Origin: Flavobacterium ovatum
GTDB lineage: Bacteria; Bacteroidota; Bacteroidia; Flavobacteriales; Flavobacteriaceae
DNA length: 64,000 nt
NCBI RefSeq assembly: GCF_040703125.1
Contig: NZ_CP160035.1
Span: forward strand, 372,001 to 436,000
Direction of reading: 5' to 3'
Part shown: in pieces, positions 17,401-23,434 of the stretch
How positions within the stretch are numbered: the first letter of the stretch is position 1
Layout: each line of letters starts with the position of its first letter
Made by a program: the position numbers and the translations under genes
The notes under the pieces: model-generated
What the model saw: the letters and a program-made list of their open reading frames with translations, nothing else
Database searches by the model: none
What the model was told of the DNA's origin: nothing

Positions 17401-17814
17401 CAAAATTTCCCAAGCAATTCCTCCTCCAACAGAACCTCCAATGAGTGCAAACAAATTATCTATTTCTAGAAACCGAAGGCCTTCGATAAAAATTCGAGCT
17501 ATATCTCTTGCTATAAAATCGTGATACTCCTCAATGATTGGAGAGTTGAATCCGTTTCCTGGCACATCAAAAGAAACAATGGTGTACTTTCGAATATCAA
17601 TCGTTTTATCTATTCCTACCAAATCATTCCACCAACCTGTTTCACCAATCACTTGTGAGTTACCCGTAAGAGCATGATTGATTAAAATTATGGGAGCAGA
17701 ATGCAAAGGCGCACCAAAAATCTGATACGAAAGGTCCAGAGCTGGGTATTTTGCACCGTTTTCGGTAACAAAATTAGATATAGTAAGATTTAATGGTTTT
17801 TTTTCCAACTTCAA
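14422..17814 (-). CDS. thrA: Three-function fusion: MetX-like acyltransferase, aspartokinase, homoserine dehydrogenase
   Basis: The 1130-residue protein joins three steps. Residues 1-325 form an alpha/beta hydrolase of the homoserine O-acetyltransferase family, with Ser128 in GGSVGG, Asp271 and His304 in HGHDAF as the likely catalytic triad. Residues 328 to about 770 form aspartokinase (KFGGKSLANGEG at 332) with ACT-type regulatory segments. From about 775 (IAIFGHGLVGG) to the end is homoserine dehydrogenase. It would phosphorylate aspartate, make homoserine and acylate it for metZ/metY. The start is a TTG, since no in-frame ATG precedes the conserved region. At the first junction, Met328 (ATG at 16833) follows AAATAAAAAACAG, which resembles a ribosome site, so a separate ThrA could also be made. 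A SAM-I riboswitch precedes the gene. Confidence 0.9.
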   Translation of the reverse strand: MKLEKKPLNLTISNFVTENGAKYPALDLSYQIFGAPLHSAPIILINHALTGNSQVIGETGWWNDLVGIDKTIDIRKYTIVSFDVPGNGFNSPIIEEYHDFIARDIARIFIEGLRFLEIDNLFALIGGSVGGGIAWEILALEPKLAQNFIPIATDWKSTDWLIANCFLQEQILNNSKKPIEDARIHAMLCYRTPESFKEKFNRHTTEKLETFQVESWLNYHGEKLGKRFQLSAYKMMNQLLKTIDITRNRESLESVISKVDANIYIVGINSDLFFTAKENRETFNEIKKFKNNVFYSEIDSHHGHDAFLMEYEQLDNLLEVVFKNKKQMKIVKFGGKSLANGEGINKVLDIIVGKIKQEEKIAIVVSARGNATDELDDILTIAAKNGNYKPLLESFKTYQKDGFDAVDFSQEFDKLDKLFEGVSLIGDFSAKIQDQILAQGEILAAKLLVFLLNEKGIPAKLADTRELIVTDSNFGDAQPLDAVSRKNVIHIFKENKDSVLVITGFIGSNAKKETTTLGRNGSNYTASLIANYINAEELQNYTHVDGIYTANPEMVLDAKKIEHLSYNEANEMANFGANVLHAKTIIPLLEKNIPLRILNTFNNENVGTLITAKSAKEGIKTLSVLENVALVNLEGRGLLGKTGVDARIFRVMGDNNISVSIISQGSSERGIGLVVNANEATKAMIELEKEFENDFYSKDVNKISVTDNVSVISIIGQDLSTFHKPYTALIRNNIVPILFNNTVTGKNVSLVVQKSELKKALNVIHGEIFGVAKKINIAIFGHGLVGGTLINQILESADAIEKRKGVKLNIFAIANSKSVLLNNNGISPNWKSEIQNSGAIYTIDDIIAYAKENHLANLIAVDNTASGAFVENYIPLAENGFDLISSNKVANTLGYDFYKELRATLEKHQKSYLYETNVGAGLPLIDTIKLLHLSGENITKIKGVFSGTLSYLFNHFSAKDVPFSDILKEAIDSGFTEPDPREDLGGNDVGRKLLILARELDLQNEFAEVQIQNLIPEHLREGSAADFLTKLKEFDPIYDKIKSEQKPNHVLRYIGELSGDLQNDKGNLEVKLVSVPMDTALGGLKGSDSFFEIYTESYGDRPIVIQGAGAGSAVTARGVFGDILRISDKG
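16831..16848 (-). promoter_or_regulatory. Possible internal ribosome site and start for ThrA
   Basis: On the minus strand the linker codons between the MetX-like and aspartokinase parts read AAATAAAAAACAG followed by ATG. TAAAA-type sites close to ATG are the usual initiation signal in this phylum. The linker looks like a former intergenic gap that came into frame. Confidence 0.4.
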
Positions 17815-17886
17815 ATCGTGTTAGTAATGATTTTTGTATGGAAATTTTATAAAGAAAGTGTAGCATAAACTAGAAGATTTTGCGTT

Positions 17887-18005
17887 GTTATCTTTCCGAG
17901 AAACCGAAATAAATTCAGCACAAGGTAGAATGCAGCACCTTCTTCGATGAATCGAAGGGTTGCTAAGGCGTCATCGGGTCTAATCCCTCGTCCTTTCTTT
18001 ATAAC
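17887..18005 (-). promoter_or_regulatory. SAM-I riboswitch upstream of metX-thrA
   Basis: The minus-strand RNA contains the SAM-I core in order: GACGAGGGAUUAGACCC, GAUGACGCCUUAGCAACC, a hairpin CUUCGAUUCAUCGAAG, AAGGUGCUGCAUUC, and GGAAAGAUAAC. P1 pairs GUUAU (18001-18005) with AUAAC (17887-17891). The 12-base segment 17993-18004, which overlaps the 5' P1 strand, is also perfectly complementary to 17847-17858 near the start codon. This provides a pairing that competes with P1. SAM is expected to lower expression of the fusion gene. Confidence 0.9.
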
Positions 18006-18035
18006 ATTTCAATACGTTTATGAACATTTAATATA

Positions 18036-18043
18036 CAAAGAAA
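18036..18043 (-). promoter_or_regulatory. Possible -7 box for the SAM-I leader
   Basis: The minus strand reads TTTCTTTG, one base from TAnnTTTG, with TTTGTTTG located 16-20 bases upstream as a -33 candidate. This would start the transcript just before the riboswitch. Confidence 0.4.
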
Positions 18044-18100
18044 CTACTAATTTTTTAAACAAACAAATTTTGCCGACTCAGATTTCAAACCCAAGTTGTG

Positions 18101-18156
18101 AGCAAATAAAAACGCAAGTACTAACTGAACAAAATCATTCAGAGATTACTTGCGTT
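18101..18156 (-). terminator. Terminator after the 66-residue ORF
   Basis: AACGCAAGTA (minus, 18147-18156) pairs with TACTTGCGTT (18111-18120), with an inner CTGAA/TTCAG helix. It is followed by TTTTTATTT on the minus strand. This separates the small ORF from the SAM-I leader. Confidence 0.8.
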
Positions 18157-18181
18157 ACAATCTAGTTTTTCAAAATACTTT

Positions 18182-18382
18182 CTATATAAATAGTGTTTCA
18201 TTTTCCTTAGAGTACATTAATAACAATGTGTTGACAACATTTTTTTGGTTTTTCAATTTGGCATTTAGTGTGATACCAAATCTAGTATTTGTTAACTCTT
18301 CAGTTGTTCCAGCTTCTATACGACTGCCTCTCCTGCCCCTTAATAAATTGATTGCTCTGGTAATGATTCTTCTTGTGTTCAT
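18182..18382 (-). CDS. Small basic protein of unknown function behind two attenuators
   Basis: The 66-residue frame is preceded by an A-rich stretch (AGTAAAAAAA) suitable for initiation and begins MNTRRIITRAINLLRGRRGS. It is arginine-rich at the N-terminus, has no signal peptide or membrane helix, and I do not recognise a family. The gene is bounded upstream by attenuator B and downstream by a strong terminator, so it forms its own unit within the methionine island. It may be a real small regulator, a remnant of a larger gene, or a spacer transcript with no protein product. The opposite strand here also has an open frame rich in Phe/Leu, which I regard as its shadow. Confidence 0.45.
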   Translation of the reverse strand: MNTRRIITRAINLLRGRRGSRIEAGTTEELTNTRFGITLNAKLKNQKNVVNTLLLMYSKENETLFI

Positions 18383-18465
18383 GATTTTTTTTTTTTACTT
18401 GTTTGACTTAATTTTTGTTTGTTTCTATTTTTGTTTGTTATTCTTTTACTCTTCCCAATTTACGA

Positions 18466-18502
18466 AAAAAAAACCCTTTTGGATTTGATACCAAAAGGGT
18501 TT
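18466..18502 (-). terminator. Attenuator terminator B
   Basis: A perfect 12-bp stem (AAACCCTTTTGG at 18471-18482 with 18491-18502) with loop TATCAAAT on the minus strand is followed by a run of T. Upstream on the RNA, UUGAUACCCAAAAG (18520-18535) can pair with CUUUUGGUAUCAA, which covers the 5' arm and loop, over 13 bp with one bulge. That pairing would prevent the terminator. Confidence 0.85.
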
Positions 18503-18531
18503 ACTATACTTATAAACGTTTCTTTTGGGTA

Positions 18532-18606
18532 TCAACAGACCAGCTTCTGTGCACAAAACACAGTAACGGATGATTTTTTATTATTTTTAGTACTAATTGT
18601 AATCAT
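18532..18606 (-). CDS. Leader peptide B (24 residues, Cys at 18 and at the last codon)
   Basis: A short frame begins ATG at 18606 and ends with Cys24 (TGT) and TGA at 18532-18534. Cys18 lies in VFCAQ and Cys24 in KLVC. The stop codon overlaps the 5' arm of the antiterminator. A ribosome finishing at the stop would hide that arm and favour termination, whereas one stalled at Cys18 would leave it free. This is the geometry of amino-acid attenuation responding to cysteine. No protein evidence is available, and the call rests on the RNA layout. Confidence 0.6.
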   Translation of the reverse strand: MITISTKNNKKSSVTVFCAQKLVC

Positions 18607-18642
18607 TGTATTTAATTTGAATTACTATTATTCGATTTCTAA

Positions 18643-18676
18643 CAAAAAAGCCTCCTGATTTCTCAGGAGGCTTTTG
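18643..18676 (-). terminator. Attenuator terminator A
   Basis: On the minus strand GCCTCCTGA (18663-18671) pairs with TCAGGAGGC (18650-18658) around GAAA, flanked by AAAA/TTTT and a T run. Its sequence, including ATAGCAAA just before and GAGAAAT in the loop region, is shared with terminator C before metY. Confidence 0.85.
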
Positions 18677-18706
18677 CTATATTTTAATCTTATTTGAATA
18701 TAAAAA

Positions 18707-18775
18707 TTAAGCATTCGCACTCCTGCGGATTTCCTTAGATTGAACCATTGATTTTTTACAAATAATAAAATTCAT
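18707..18775 (-). CDS. Leader peptide A (22 residues, Cys6 and Met10)
   Basis: The frame runs from ATG at 18775 to TAA at 18707-18709 and begins MNFIICKKSMVQ. It has the same length as leader C, the same Met10, and the same last codons (GCT TAA), though the rest has diverged. CAGGAG at codons 17-19 can pair with CUCCUG in the 5' arm of terminator A. A ribosome stalled at Cys6 or Met10 would leave that segment free. It has its own -7 box 20 bases upstream. Confidence 0.6.
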   Translation of the reverse strand: MNFIICKKSMVQSKEIRRSANA

Positions 18776-19041
18776 TTTTCTTTTCTTTTGTTCTGCAAAG
18801 ATATAAAACAATCTTTATTAGCAGCTATTATTTTTAAGAAAATTTGACCCAACTACACTAATTAACAGTTAATTGTGTTTTTTAACATCAAATTTCGATT
18901 CTCACTTTAAAAAACAAATCAATTAGGAGCTTTTTCTTCAAGTTCCTTTTAAAACTTCTCTATTCCACTCCTTTGATTTGACATTCCAAATGTACAACCA
19001 AAATCCATATTGGATGTTAAGGATGTTTTAAATTACCGTTA
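18776..19041. other. Gap between metY and leader A
   Basis: Apart from the -7 box of leader A near its left end, I see no gene, strong hairpin or known RNA in these 266 bases. A small repeated ATCCATATTGGATG-type palindrome at about 19002-19015 is the only other structure noted. Confidence 0.5.
18796..18803 (-). promoter_or_regulatory. -7 box before leader A
   Basis: The minus strand reads TATCTTTG, a full match to TAnnTTTG, 20 bases before the leader A start codon. A -33 TTG at the ideal distance is not evident. Confidence 0.6.
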
Positions 19042-20316
19042 TTATAAGGTATCAAACACCGCTTTCAAGTCCGCTTTCAAGTCTTCTATATCTTCTAGAC
19101 CTACTGAAAGACGGATTAAGTCTTTAGTAATCCCCGCGCCCAATTGTTGCTCTTCTGACAATTGCTGATGTGTTGTGCTTGATGGATGGATTATTAATGA
19201 CTTCGTATCTCCAATATTTGCTAACAAAGAGAACAATTTAGTATCATCAGCCACTTTTTTAGCCGCTTCAAATCCACCTTTTAGTCCAAAGGTTACTAAA
19301 CCATTTTGACCTTTTGGCAAATATTCTTTAGCTAAATCATAATATTTACTAGATTTCAATCCTGGATAGTTTACCCAAGCCACTTGGTCTTGCGATTCTA
19401 GCCATTCAGCCAATGCCAAACCATTTTCACTATGTCTTTGTACACGAACAGCCAATGTTTCCAATCCTTGAATAATTTGGAACGCATTCAACGGACTCAA
19501 AGCTGCACCATAATCACGCAAACCTTCAATTCTCACTTTGGCAATAAAAGCCGCAGCTCCTAGTGCATCGTGGTACACTAAACCGTGGTATCCTGCATTT
19601 GGCTCAGTAAACTCCGGAAAACGACCACTGCTCCAGTCAAAAGTTCCTGCATCAATAACAGCACCTCCTAGTGAAGTTCCGTTACCACATATATATTTTG
19701 TTAACGAGTGAATCACAATATTTGCTCCGTGCGCAATTGGATTCAATAAGTATGGTGAAGCCACCGTATTATCTACAACAAATGGTACTTTCAACTTTTT
19801 TGCTACCACAGCAATAGATTTCAAATCCAATACATCCAATTTTGGATTCCCTAAACTTTCTACAAAAATTACTTTGGTATTCTCATTAGCTGCTTTTTCA
19901 AAATTAGCAGCATCCGATGGATCAACGAAAGTCGTTGTGATTCCCAAACGTGGTAAAGTCGAGTTCAATAAATTAAAAGTTCCACCGTACAAACTACTAG
20001 ACGCAATAATATGGTCACCCGTTTTCAACATCGTCAATAGTGAAGTTGCAATCGCTGCGGTACCAGAAGCGGTAACTACTGCTGCAATTCCGCCTTCGAG
20101 CGCTGCCAAACGTTGCTCCAAAATATCATTGGTAGGGTTGTTCAAACGCGTATAAATGTACCCTGACTCTGCCAAACCGAATAAATTAGCTGCATGCTCC
20201 GAATTGTTAAAAACATACGAAGACGTTTGGTAAATAGGCACCGCTCTTGTTCCTGCGTGTTGCGTTACATCGTGTCCTGCGTGAAGTGCATTGGTTTCAA
20301 ATTTTAAAGTGCTCAT
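19042..20316 (-). CDS. metY: O-acetylhomoserine sulfhydrylase (aminocarboxypropyltransferase)
   Basis: The 424-residue length and pattern fit the MetY branch of the PLP-dependent Cys/Met enzymes. Lys207 in HSLTKYICGNG is the PLP lysine. YTRLNNPTND, ASGTAAIATSL, DNTVASPYL and the branch-typical FTEPNAGYHGLVYHD segment are present, with HPSSTTHQQLS at the C-terminus. It makes homocysteine from O-acetylhomoserine and sulfide. It would take its acylated homoserine from the MetX-like domain of the fusion protein downstream. Expression is probably limited by the leader C attenuator just upstream. Confidence 0.94.
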   Translation of the reverse strand: MSTLKFETNALHAGHDVTQHAGTRAVPIYQTSSYVFNNSEHAANLFGLAESGYIYTRLNNPTNDILEQRLAALEGGIAAVVTASGTAAIATSLLTMLKTGDHIIASSSLYGGTFNLLNSTLPRLGITTTFVDPSDAANFEKAANENTKVIFVESLGNPKLDVLDLKSIAVVAKKLKVPFVVDNTVASPYLLNPIAHGANIVIHSLTKYICGNGTSLGGAVIDAGTFDWSSGRFPEFTEPNAGYHGLVYHDALGAAAFIAKVRIEGLRDYGAALSPLNAFQIIQGLETLAVRVQRHSENGLALAEWLESQDQVAWVNYPGLKSSKYYDLAKEYLPKGQNGLVTFGLKGGFEAAKKVADDTKLFSLLANIGDTKSLIIHPSSTTHQQLSEEQQLGAGITKDLIRLSVGLEDIEDLKADLKAVFDTL

Positions 20317-20346
20317 GTTTATTGTTTTATTTATTAAAATTGTGGT

Positions 20347-20381
20347 TAAAAAAAAAGCCTTCCAATTTCTCGGGAGGCTTT
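20347..20381 (-). terminator. Attenuator terminator C before metY
   Basis: On the minus strand AAGCCTCCC (20372-20380) pairs imperfectly with GGAAGGCTT (20355-20363), followed by nine T. It lies 31 bases before the metY start. CGGG in leader C codons 17-18 can pair with CCCG in the 5' arm, the counterpart of CAGGAG:CUCCUG in attenuator A. Confidence 0.75.
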
Positions 20382-20402
20382 GCTATATAAGTGAATCTCA
20401 GT

Positions 20403-20471
20403 TTAAGCAATAGTGTACCCGCAGAAAAATTTCCGTTTGGTCATGCACATGTTAAACTTGTTTGATTTCAT
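20403..20471 (-). CDS. Leader peptide C upstream of metY (22 residues, Met-Cys-Met)
   Basis: The frame runs from ATG at 20471 to TAA at 20403-20405. Residues 8-10 are Met-Cys-Met and residue 17 is Cys (KFFCGY). It ends GCT TAA like leader A. Met10 is 20-24 bases before the putative antiterminator strand in both leaders. Low charged Met-tRNA or Cys-tRNA could stall ribosomes at 8-10 and allow read-through into metY. This is inferred from layout and similarity between the two leaders. Confidence 0.65.
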   Translation of the reverse strand: MKSNKFNMCMTKRKFFCGYTIA

Positions 20472-20558
20472 TTTTTTATTTTCGAACTCAAATTTCCTAA
20501 ACTATTTTCAATTATCCAAATGATTTTGGATTTATTAACAATTTCCCTGATTTTATTC

Positions 20559-20675
20559 AGGAGCAGAAGTATTTCGTTTTAATCAACATCCCTCCTGCTC
20601 CCGACACTTCGGGATGCGGTATCCTCTTGCCTTGGCTATCGCCAGGCAAGATGATACCGCTACGATCAGGGCTAT
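20559..20675. repeat. Dispersed structured repeat, copy 1
   Basis: It begins AGGAGCAGAA and ends ACGATCAGGGCTAT, with CTGCTCC pairing back to GGAGCAG and an inner hairpin CTTGCCTTGGCTATCGCCAG(GCAAG). A second copy lies at 51950-52054. Arm differences between the copies are partly compensatory, which supports folding of the element as RNA or DNA. Confidence 0.8.
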
Positions 20676-20833
20676 TTTTGATGACTTGGGTTTTAATTAC
20701 ATTTTGTAGGAAAGCATTAATATATTTGAGGGAAAGTATTTAGACTAATTTATGTAACGCATACAAAAATAAATTACCTAACCTATCCTCATTATATCAG
20801 ACATAATACTAATCAATAAAAACATTGCTTTAA

Positions 20834-21232
20834 AGTCCCAGAAATATTATCCTAGAAAACAAATTTTTAAATATTTTAAAATCATCTAAACTTAATCTGA
20901 CTAATCTTTATATATCACCAGAATCTGGCACAGCAATAGATAAATCTATAACCGAAATTAAACCTAAAGATTTTTTAAGATTTGCTAAACAAAACTTTAA
21001 AGAAGGTAGTAAAAAAGGTTTAATTAATAGTCTAACAAATTCTAAAAGAGCAATTGACTGTCAGGTAGATAACACCTTAGATATTTTAGGAATAAAATCT
21101 GATAATTTCAACATTGAATTCAAAGATTACGCAAAACTATTTGAAATCGAAGAGGACATCCCGATTAAACTTAGCATCCCTCTTACACACATAAAGAATT
21201 TCCATAATATAATTCACAACAACCTATTTTAG
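20834..21232 (+). pseudogene. 5'-truncated remnant of an unrecognised protein
   Basis: After a TAA at 20831-20833 a frame of 132 codons stays open to TAG at 21230-21232 but contains no ATG. The translation reads like real coding sequence, with phrases such as TNLYISPESGTAIDKSITE, NSKRAIDCQVDNTLDILGI and HIKNFHNIIHNNLF. The RAIDCQVD pattern occurs in some hypothetical proteins of defence-like or HEPN-like character, but I cannot name a family. It appears to be the C-terminal part of a gene whose front was lost. Dispersed repeat copy 1 lies 158 bases upstream and could mark the deletion. Confidence 0.65.
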
Positions 21233-21240
21233 TCAAAAAA

Positions 21241-21300
21241 AAATGCTGATAAATTTGGAGGAATCCGTTAAAGATCTTTTCCAAACTCACCAGCATTTAC
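21241..21300. terminator. Long hairpin between the remnant and the OYE gene
   Basis: Bases 21241-21259 (AAATGCTGATAAATTTGGA) pair with 21280-21298 with three non-Watson-Crick positions. It lies 20 bases past the OYE gene stop on the minus strand and 9 bases past the remnant stop on the plus strand, so it can end transcription in either direction. Confidence 0.65.
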
Positions 21301-21319
21301 AAGGCGTAGTTGTTTTTAT

Positions 21320-22420
21320 TTATTTCGAAATTGCTGGATAATCTGTATACCCTTTTTCTCCTGCAGTGTAAAACGTATCTGCATCCCATTCTACCAACTC
21401 TAAATTCTGCGCAAAACGTGCTACTAATCCTGGATTCGAAATAAACGGTTTTCCAAAAGCTACTAAATCGGCATCACCCTCTTCAATTACTTTATTTGCT
21501 TTTTCTTGATCAAATGCAGCATTAATTATTAATGTCCCATTGTATAAAGGCCGGAAATGCTTCGCAATTTCAGTGACTGCAAAAGGCACTTCAGAAACAT
21601 CGGTAAAAGGTTCCGATAAATGAACGTATGCTAAATTGTAATCGTTTAGTTTTTTGACAATGTATTCGAATGTTGGAATAGTTTCTTCATCAACTTCCAT
21701 TCCGAACATACCATGGCAAGACGGATTAAAACGCGCGCCTATTTTTTGCTGTGGGATCACTTCTTTCATTGCGTCTAGAACTTCAAAGAAGAAACGGGCT
21801 CTATTTTCGATACTTCCACCATATTCATCCGTTCTAGTATTAGAACATCCGTTGAAGAATTGTTGAAATAAATACCCGTTGGAAGAATGAATTTCAACGC
21901 CGTCAAAACCAGCTTTGATTGCATTTTCTCCTGCTTTTTGAAAATCTTTGACTGTTCTTTTAATATCTTCAATGGACATTTCCTTTGGCGTCACGGTATC
22001 TTTAAAACCATTATAAGTAAATGATTTTGCCTCAGGATTGATTGCTGAAGCAGATACTGGCAAAGCACCATTATGGAAATCTGGATGTGACATACGGCCA
22101 ACATGCCATAATTGAATAAATATTTTACCTCCTTGATCGTGCACACGTTTGGTTACTTTTCCCCAACCTTCCACTTGTGCATCAGTATAAATTCCGGGAG
22201 TATTAATATATCCTATAGCTTCTGCTGAAACTTGAGATCCTTCCGTAATAATTAAACCCGCTGAAGCGCGTTGCTCATAATACAATCCTTGTAATTCATC
22301 TGTTGCTACATTGCCACCATTAGCAGCTCTACTGCGCGTCATGGGCGCCATAACCACTCTGTTTTTTAAGCTAAGATTATTATTATTATTATATGGTGTC
22401 AATACATTTTGTGTACTCAT
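21320..22420 (-). CDS. Old-yellow-enzyme family alkene reductase
   Basis: The 366-residue FMN protein matches the NemA/OYE group: VVMAPMTRSRA near the start, QLWHVGRMSHPDF, DGVEIHSSNGYLFQQFFNGCSNTRTDEYGGSIENR in the middle, and AFGKPFISNPGLVARF near the end. Such enzymes reduce activated C=C bonds or nitro groups with NAD(P)H and often answer electrophile stress. It lies 57 bases downstream of a Crp/Fnr-type regulator on the same strand, which may control it. Confidence 0.93.
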   Translation of the reverse strand: MSTQNVLTPYNNNNNLSLKNRVVMAPMTRSRAANGGNVATDELQGLYYEQRASAGLIITEGSQVSAEAIGYINTPGIYTDAQVEGWGKVTKRVHDQGGKIFIQLWHVGRMSHPDFHNGALPVSASAINPEAKSFTYNGFKDTVTPKEMSIEDIKRTVKDFQKAGENAIKAGFDGVEIHSSNGYLFQQFFNGCSNTRTDEYGGSIENRARFFFEVLDAMKEVIPQQKIGARFNPSCHGMFGMEVDEETIPTFEYIVKKLNDYNLAYVHLSEPFTDVSEVPFAVTEIAKHFRPLYNGTLIINAAFDQEKANKVIEEGDADLVAFGKPFISNPGLVARFAQNLELVEWDADTFYTAGEKGYTDYPAISK

Positions 22421-22477
22421 GTTGTCTTATTTATTTATTACTATTAAAAACAAAATTAAATAATCCAAAAGCGAATT

Positions 22478-23080
22478 CTATTGACCTTTATCAATTAAGA
22501 GCGATTTAACTTTTAGTTTTTTCCTAACTCGACTTAAATTTTCGGGAGAAACGCCCAAATAATTGGCAATATCATAATTAGCAACTCTATTTTCTATATT
22601 GGGATACGAGTTACAGAATTCAATATATCGTTGTTGTGTATTTTTTTCCTGAGCAGATAAAATGCGCTTGCGCTGAGAAATAAAAGCTTCGGTTACTAAA
22701 ATCCTGAAGTAGCGTTCGAAAATGGGTGCATTTTTGAAAACTTCGTTGAGACTATCACTATTTATGGATAACAATTGAGCATCTTCGATGGCTTCAATAT
22801 AAATACTAGAAGACCCTTCATTGTAAAACGCATCAAAATCACCAACCCACCAATTTTCTATGGCAAACTGAATGATGTGCTTATTGCCTTTTATATCCAT
22901 ATAATAGGCTTTTAAACATCCTTTGACCACAAAATATTCTTCTTTAACAGGAGTGTCTGGTTGCAGCAAAAACGATCCTTTTACAATTGTTATTTCTTTC
23001 AACATTCCATTAAACAATGCTATATCATTCTCTGTAGGATTGATGTGGTTATTTACGTGATTGATTATAGATTGATGCAT
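22478..23080 (-). CDS. Crp/Fnr-family transcription regulator
   Basis: The 200-residue protein has an N-terminal cyclic-nucleotide-binding type beta-roll (GSFLLQPDTPVKEEYFVVKGCLKAYY, AIENWWVGDFDAFYN). Its C-terminal helix-turn-helix is VANYDIANYLGVSPENLSRVRKKL. The cAMP-contact residues of E. coli CRP are not evident, as is usual in this Bacteroidota subgroup, so the ligand is unknown. It precedes the OYE gene on the same strand, and a palindrome ATACCATAGGTAT lies 35 bases upstream of its start. Confidence 0.9.
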   Translation of the reverse strand: MHQSIINHVNNHINPTENDIALFNGMLKEITIVKGSFLLQPDTPVKEEYFVVKGCLKAYYMDIKGNKHIIQFAIENWWVGDFDAFYNEGSSSIYIEAIEDAQLLSINSDSLNEVFKNAPIFERYFRILVTEAFISQRKRILSAQEKNTQQRYIEFCNSYPNIENRVANYDIANYLGVSPENLSRVRKKLKVKSLLIDKGQ

Positions 23081-23114
23081 TTTACAAATATGATAAAATG
23101 ATTCGCTTTTTACA

Positions 23115-23127
23115 ATACCATAGGTAT
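23115..23127. promoter_or_regulatory. Palindrome upstream of the Crp/Fnr-type gene
   Basis: ATACC-ATA-GGTAT is an inverted repeat 35-47 bases before the regulator start. It could be an autoregulatory operator. It is short, so chance occurrence is possible. Confidence 0.35.
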
Positions 23128-23418
23128 GATTTCTTATTTTAGGACGTTTTTAAGCGTAATAAAAAAAAGGAATGCAGTTGAAACGGATGCGCTAGCGAAA
23201 GACGCTGAAAAAAATCATTTCTTTATTTTCTATTATTGCGATTAAAAAAAAGACTAACGCTAAATGCCTCCTAATAAACACCCAGCTTTTGGATCAAGTA
23301 ATAATAATAGAATTAGGCTTTAGCTCGATTTATTGTGGTGCAAATCTATTATGGTTTACTCCAGATATTTGTTTGTTTTTTTTAGCTAAAGCCACCTCAT
23401 AATTAAACTTTGTAGACA

Positions 23419-23434
23419 TCGGGATAAATCCCGA
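23419..23434. repeat. TCGGG hairpin, third copy
   Basis: TCGGGATAAATCCCGA followed by CGCAATTCAA matches the hairpin and flank TCGGGTTAAAACCCGACGCT of the 79-bp duplication at 3249-3406. It is a small dispersed hairpin family. Confidence 0.75.

Noticed and set aside
18150..18488. 112-codon Phe/Leu-rich plus-strand frame that looks like a membrane protein
   Set aside because: It is the complement of the A-rich 66-residue unit and of terminator B; the hydrophobicity comes from T-rich complement of A-rich DNA.
18532..18775. Leaders A and B as RiPP precursor peptides
   Set aside because: No modification enzyme is nearby, and the short frames are tied to terminators and antiterminators instead.
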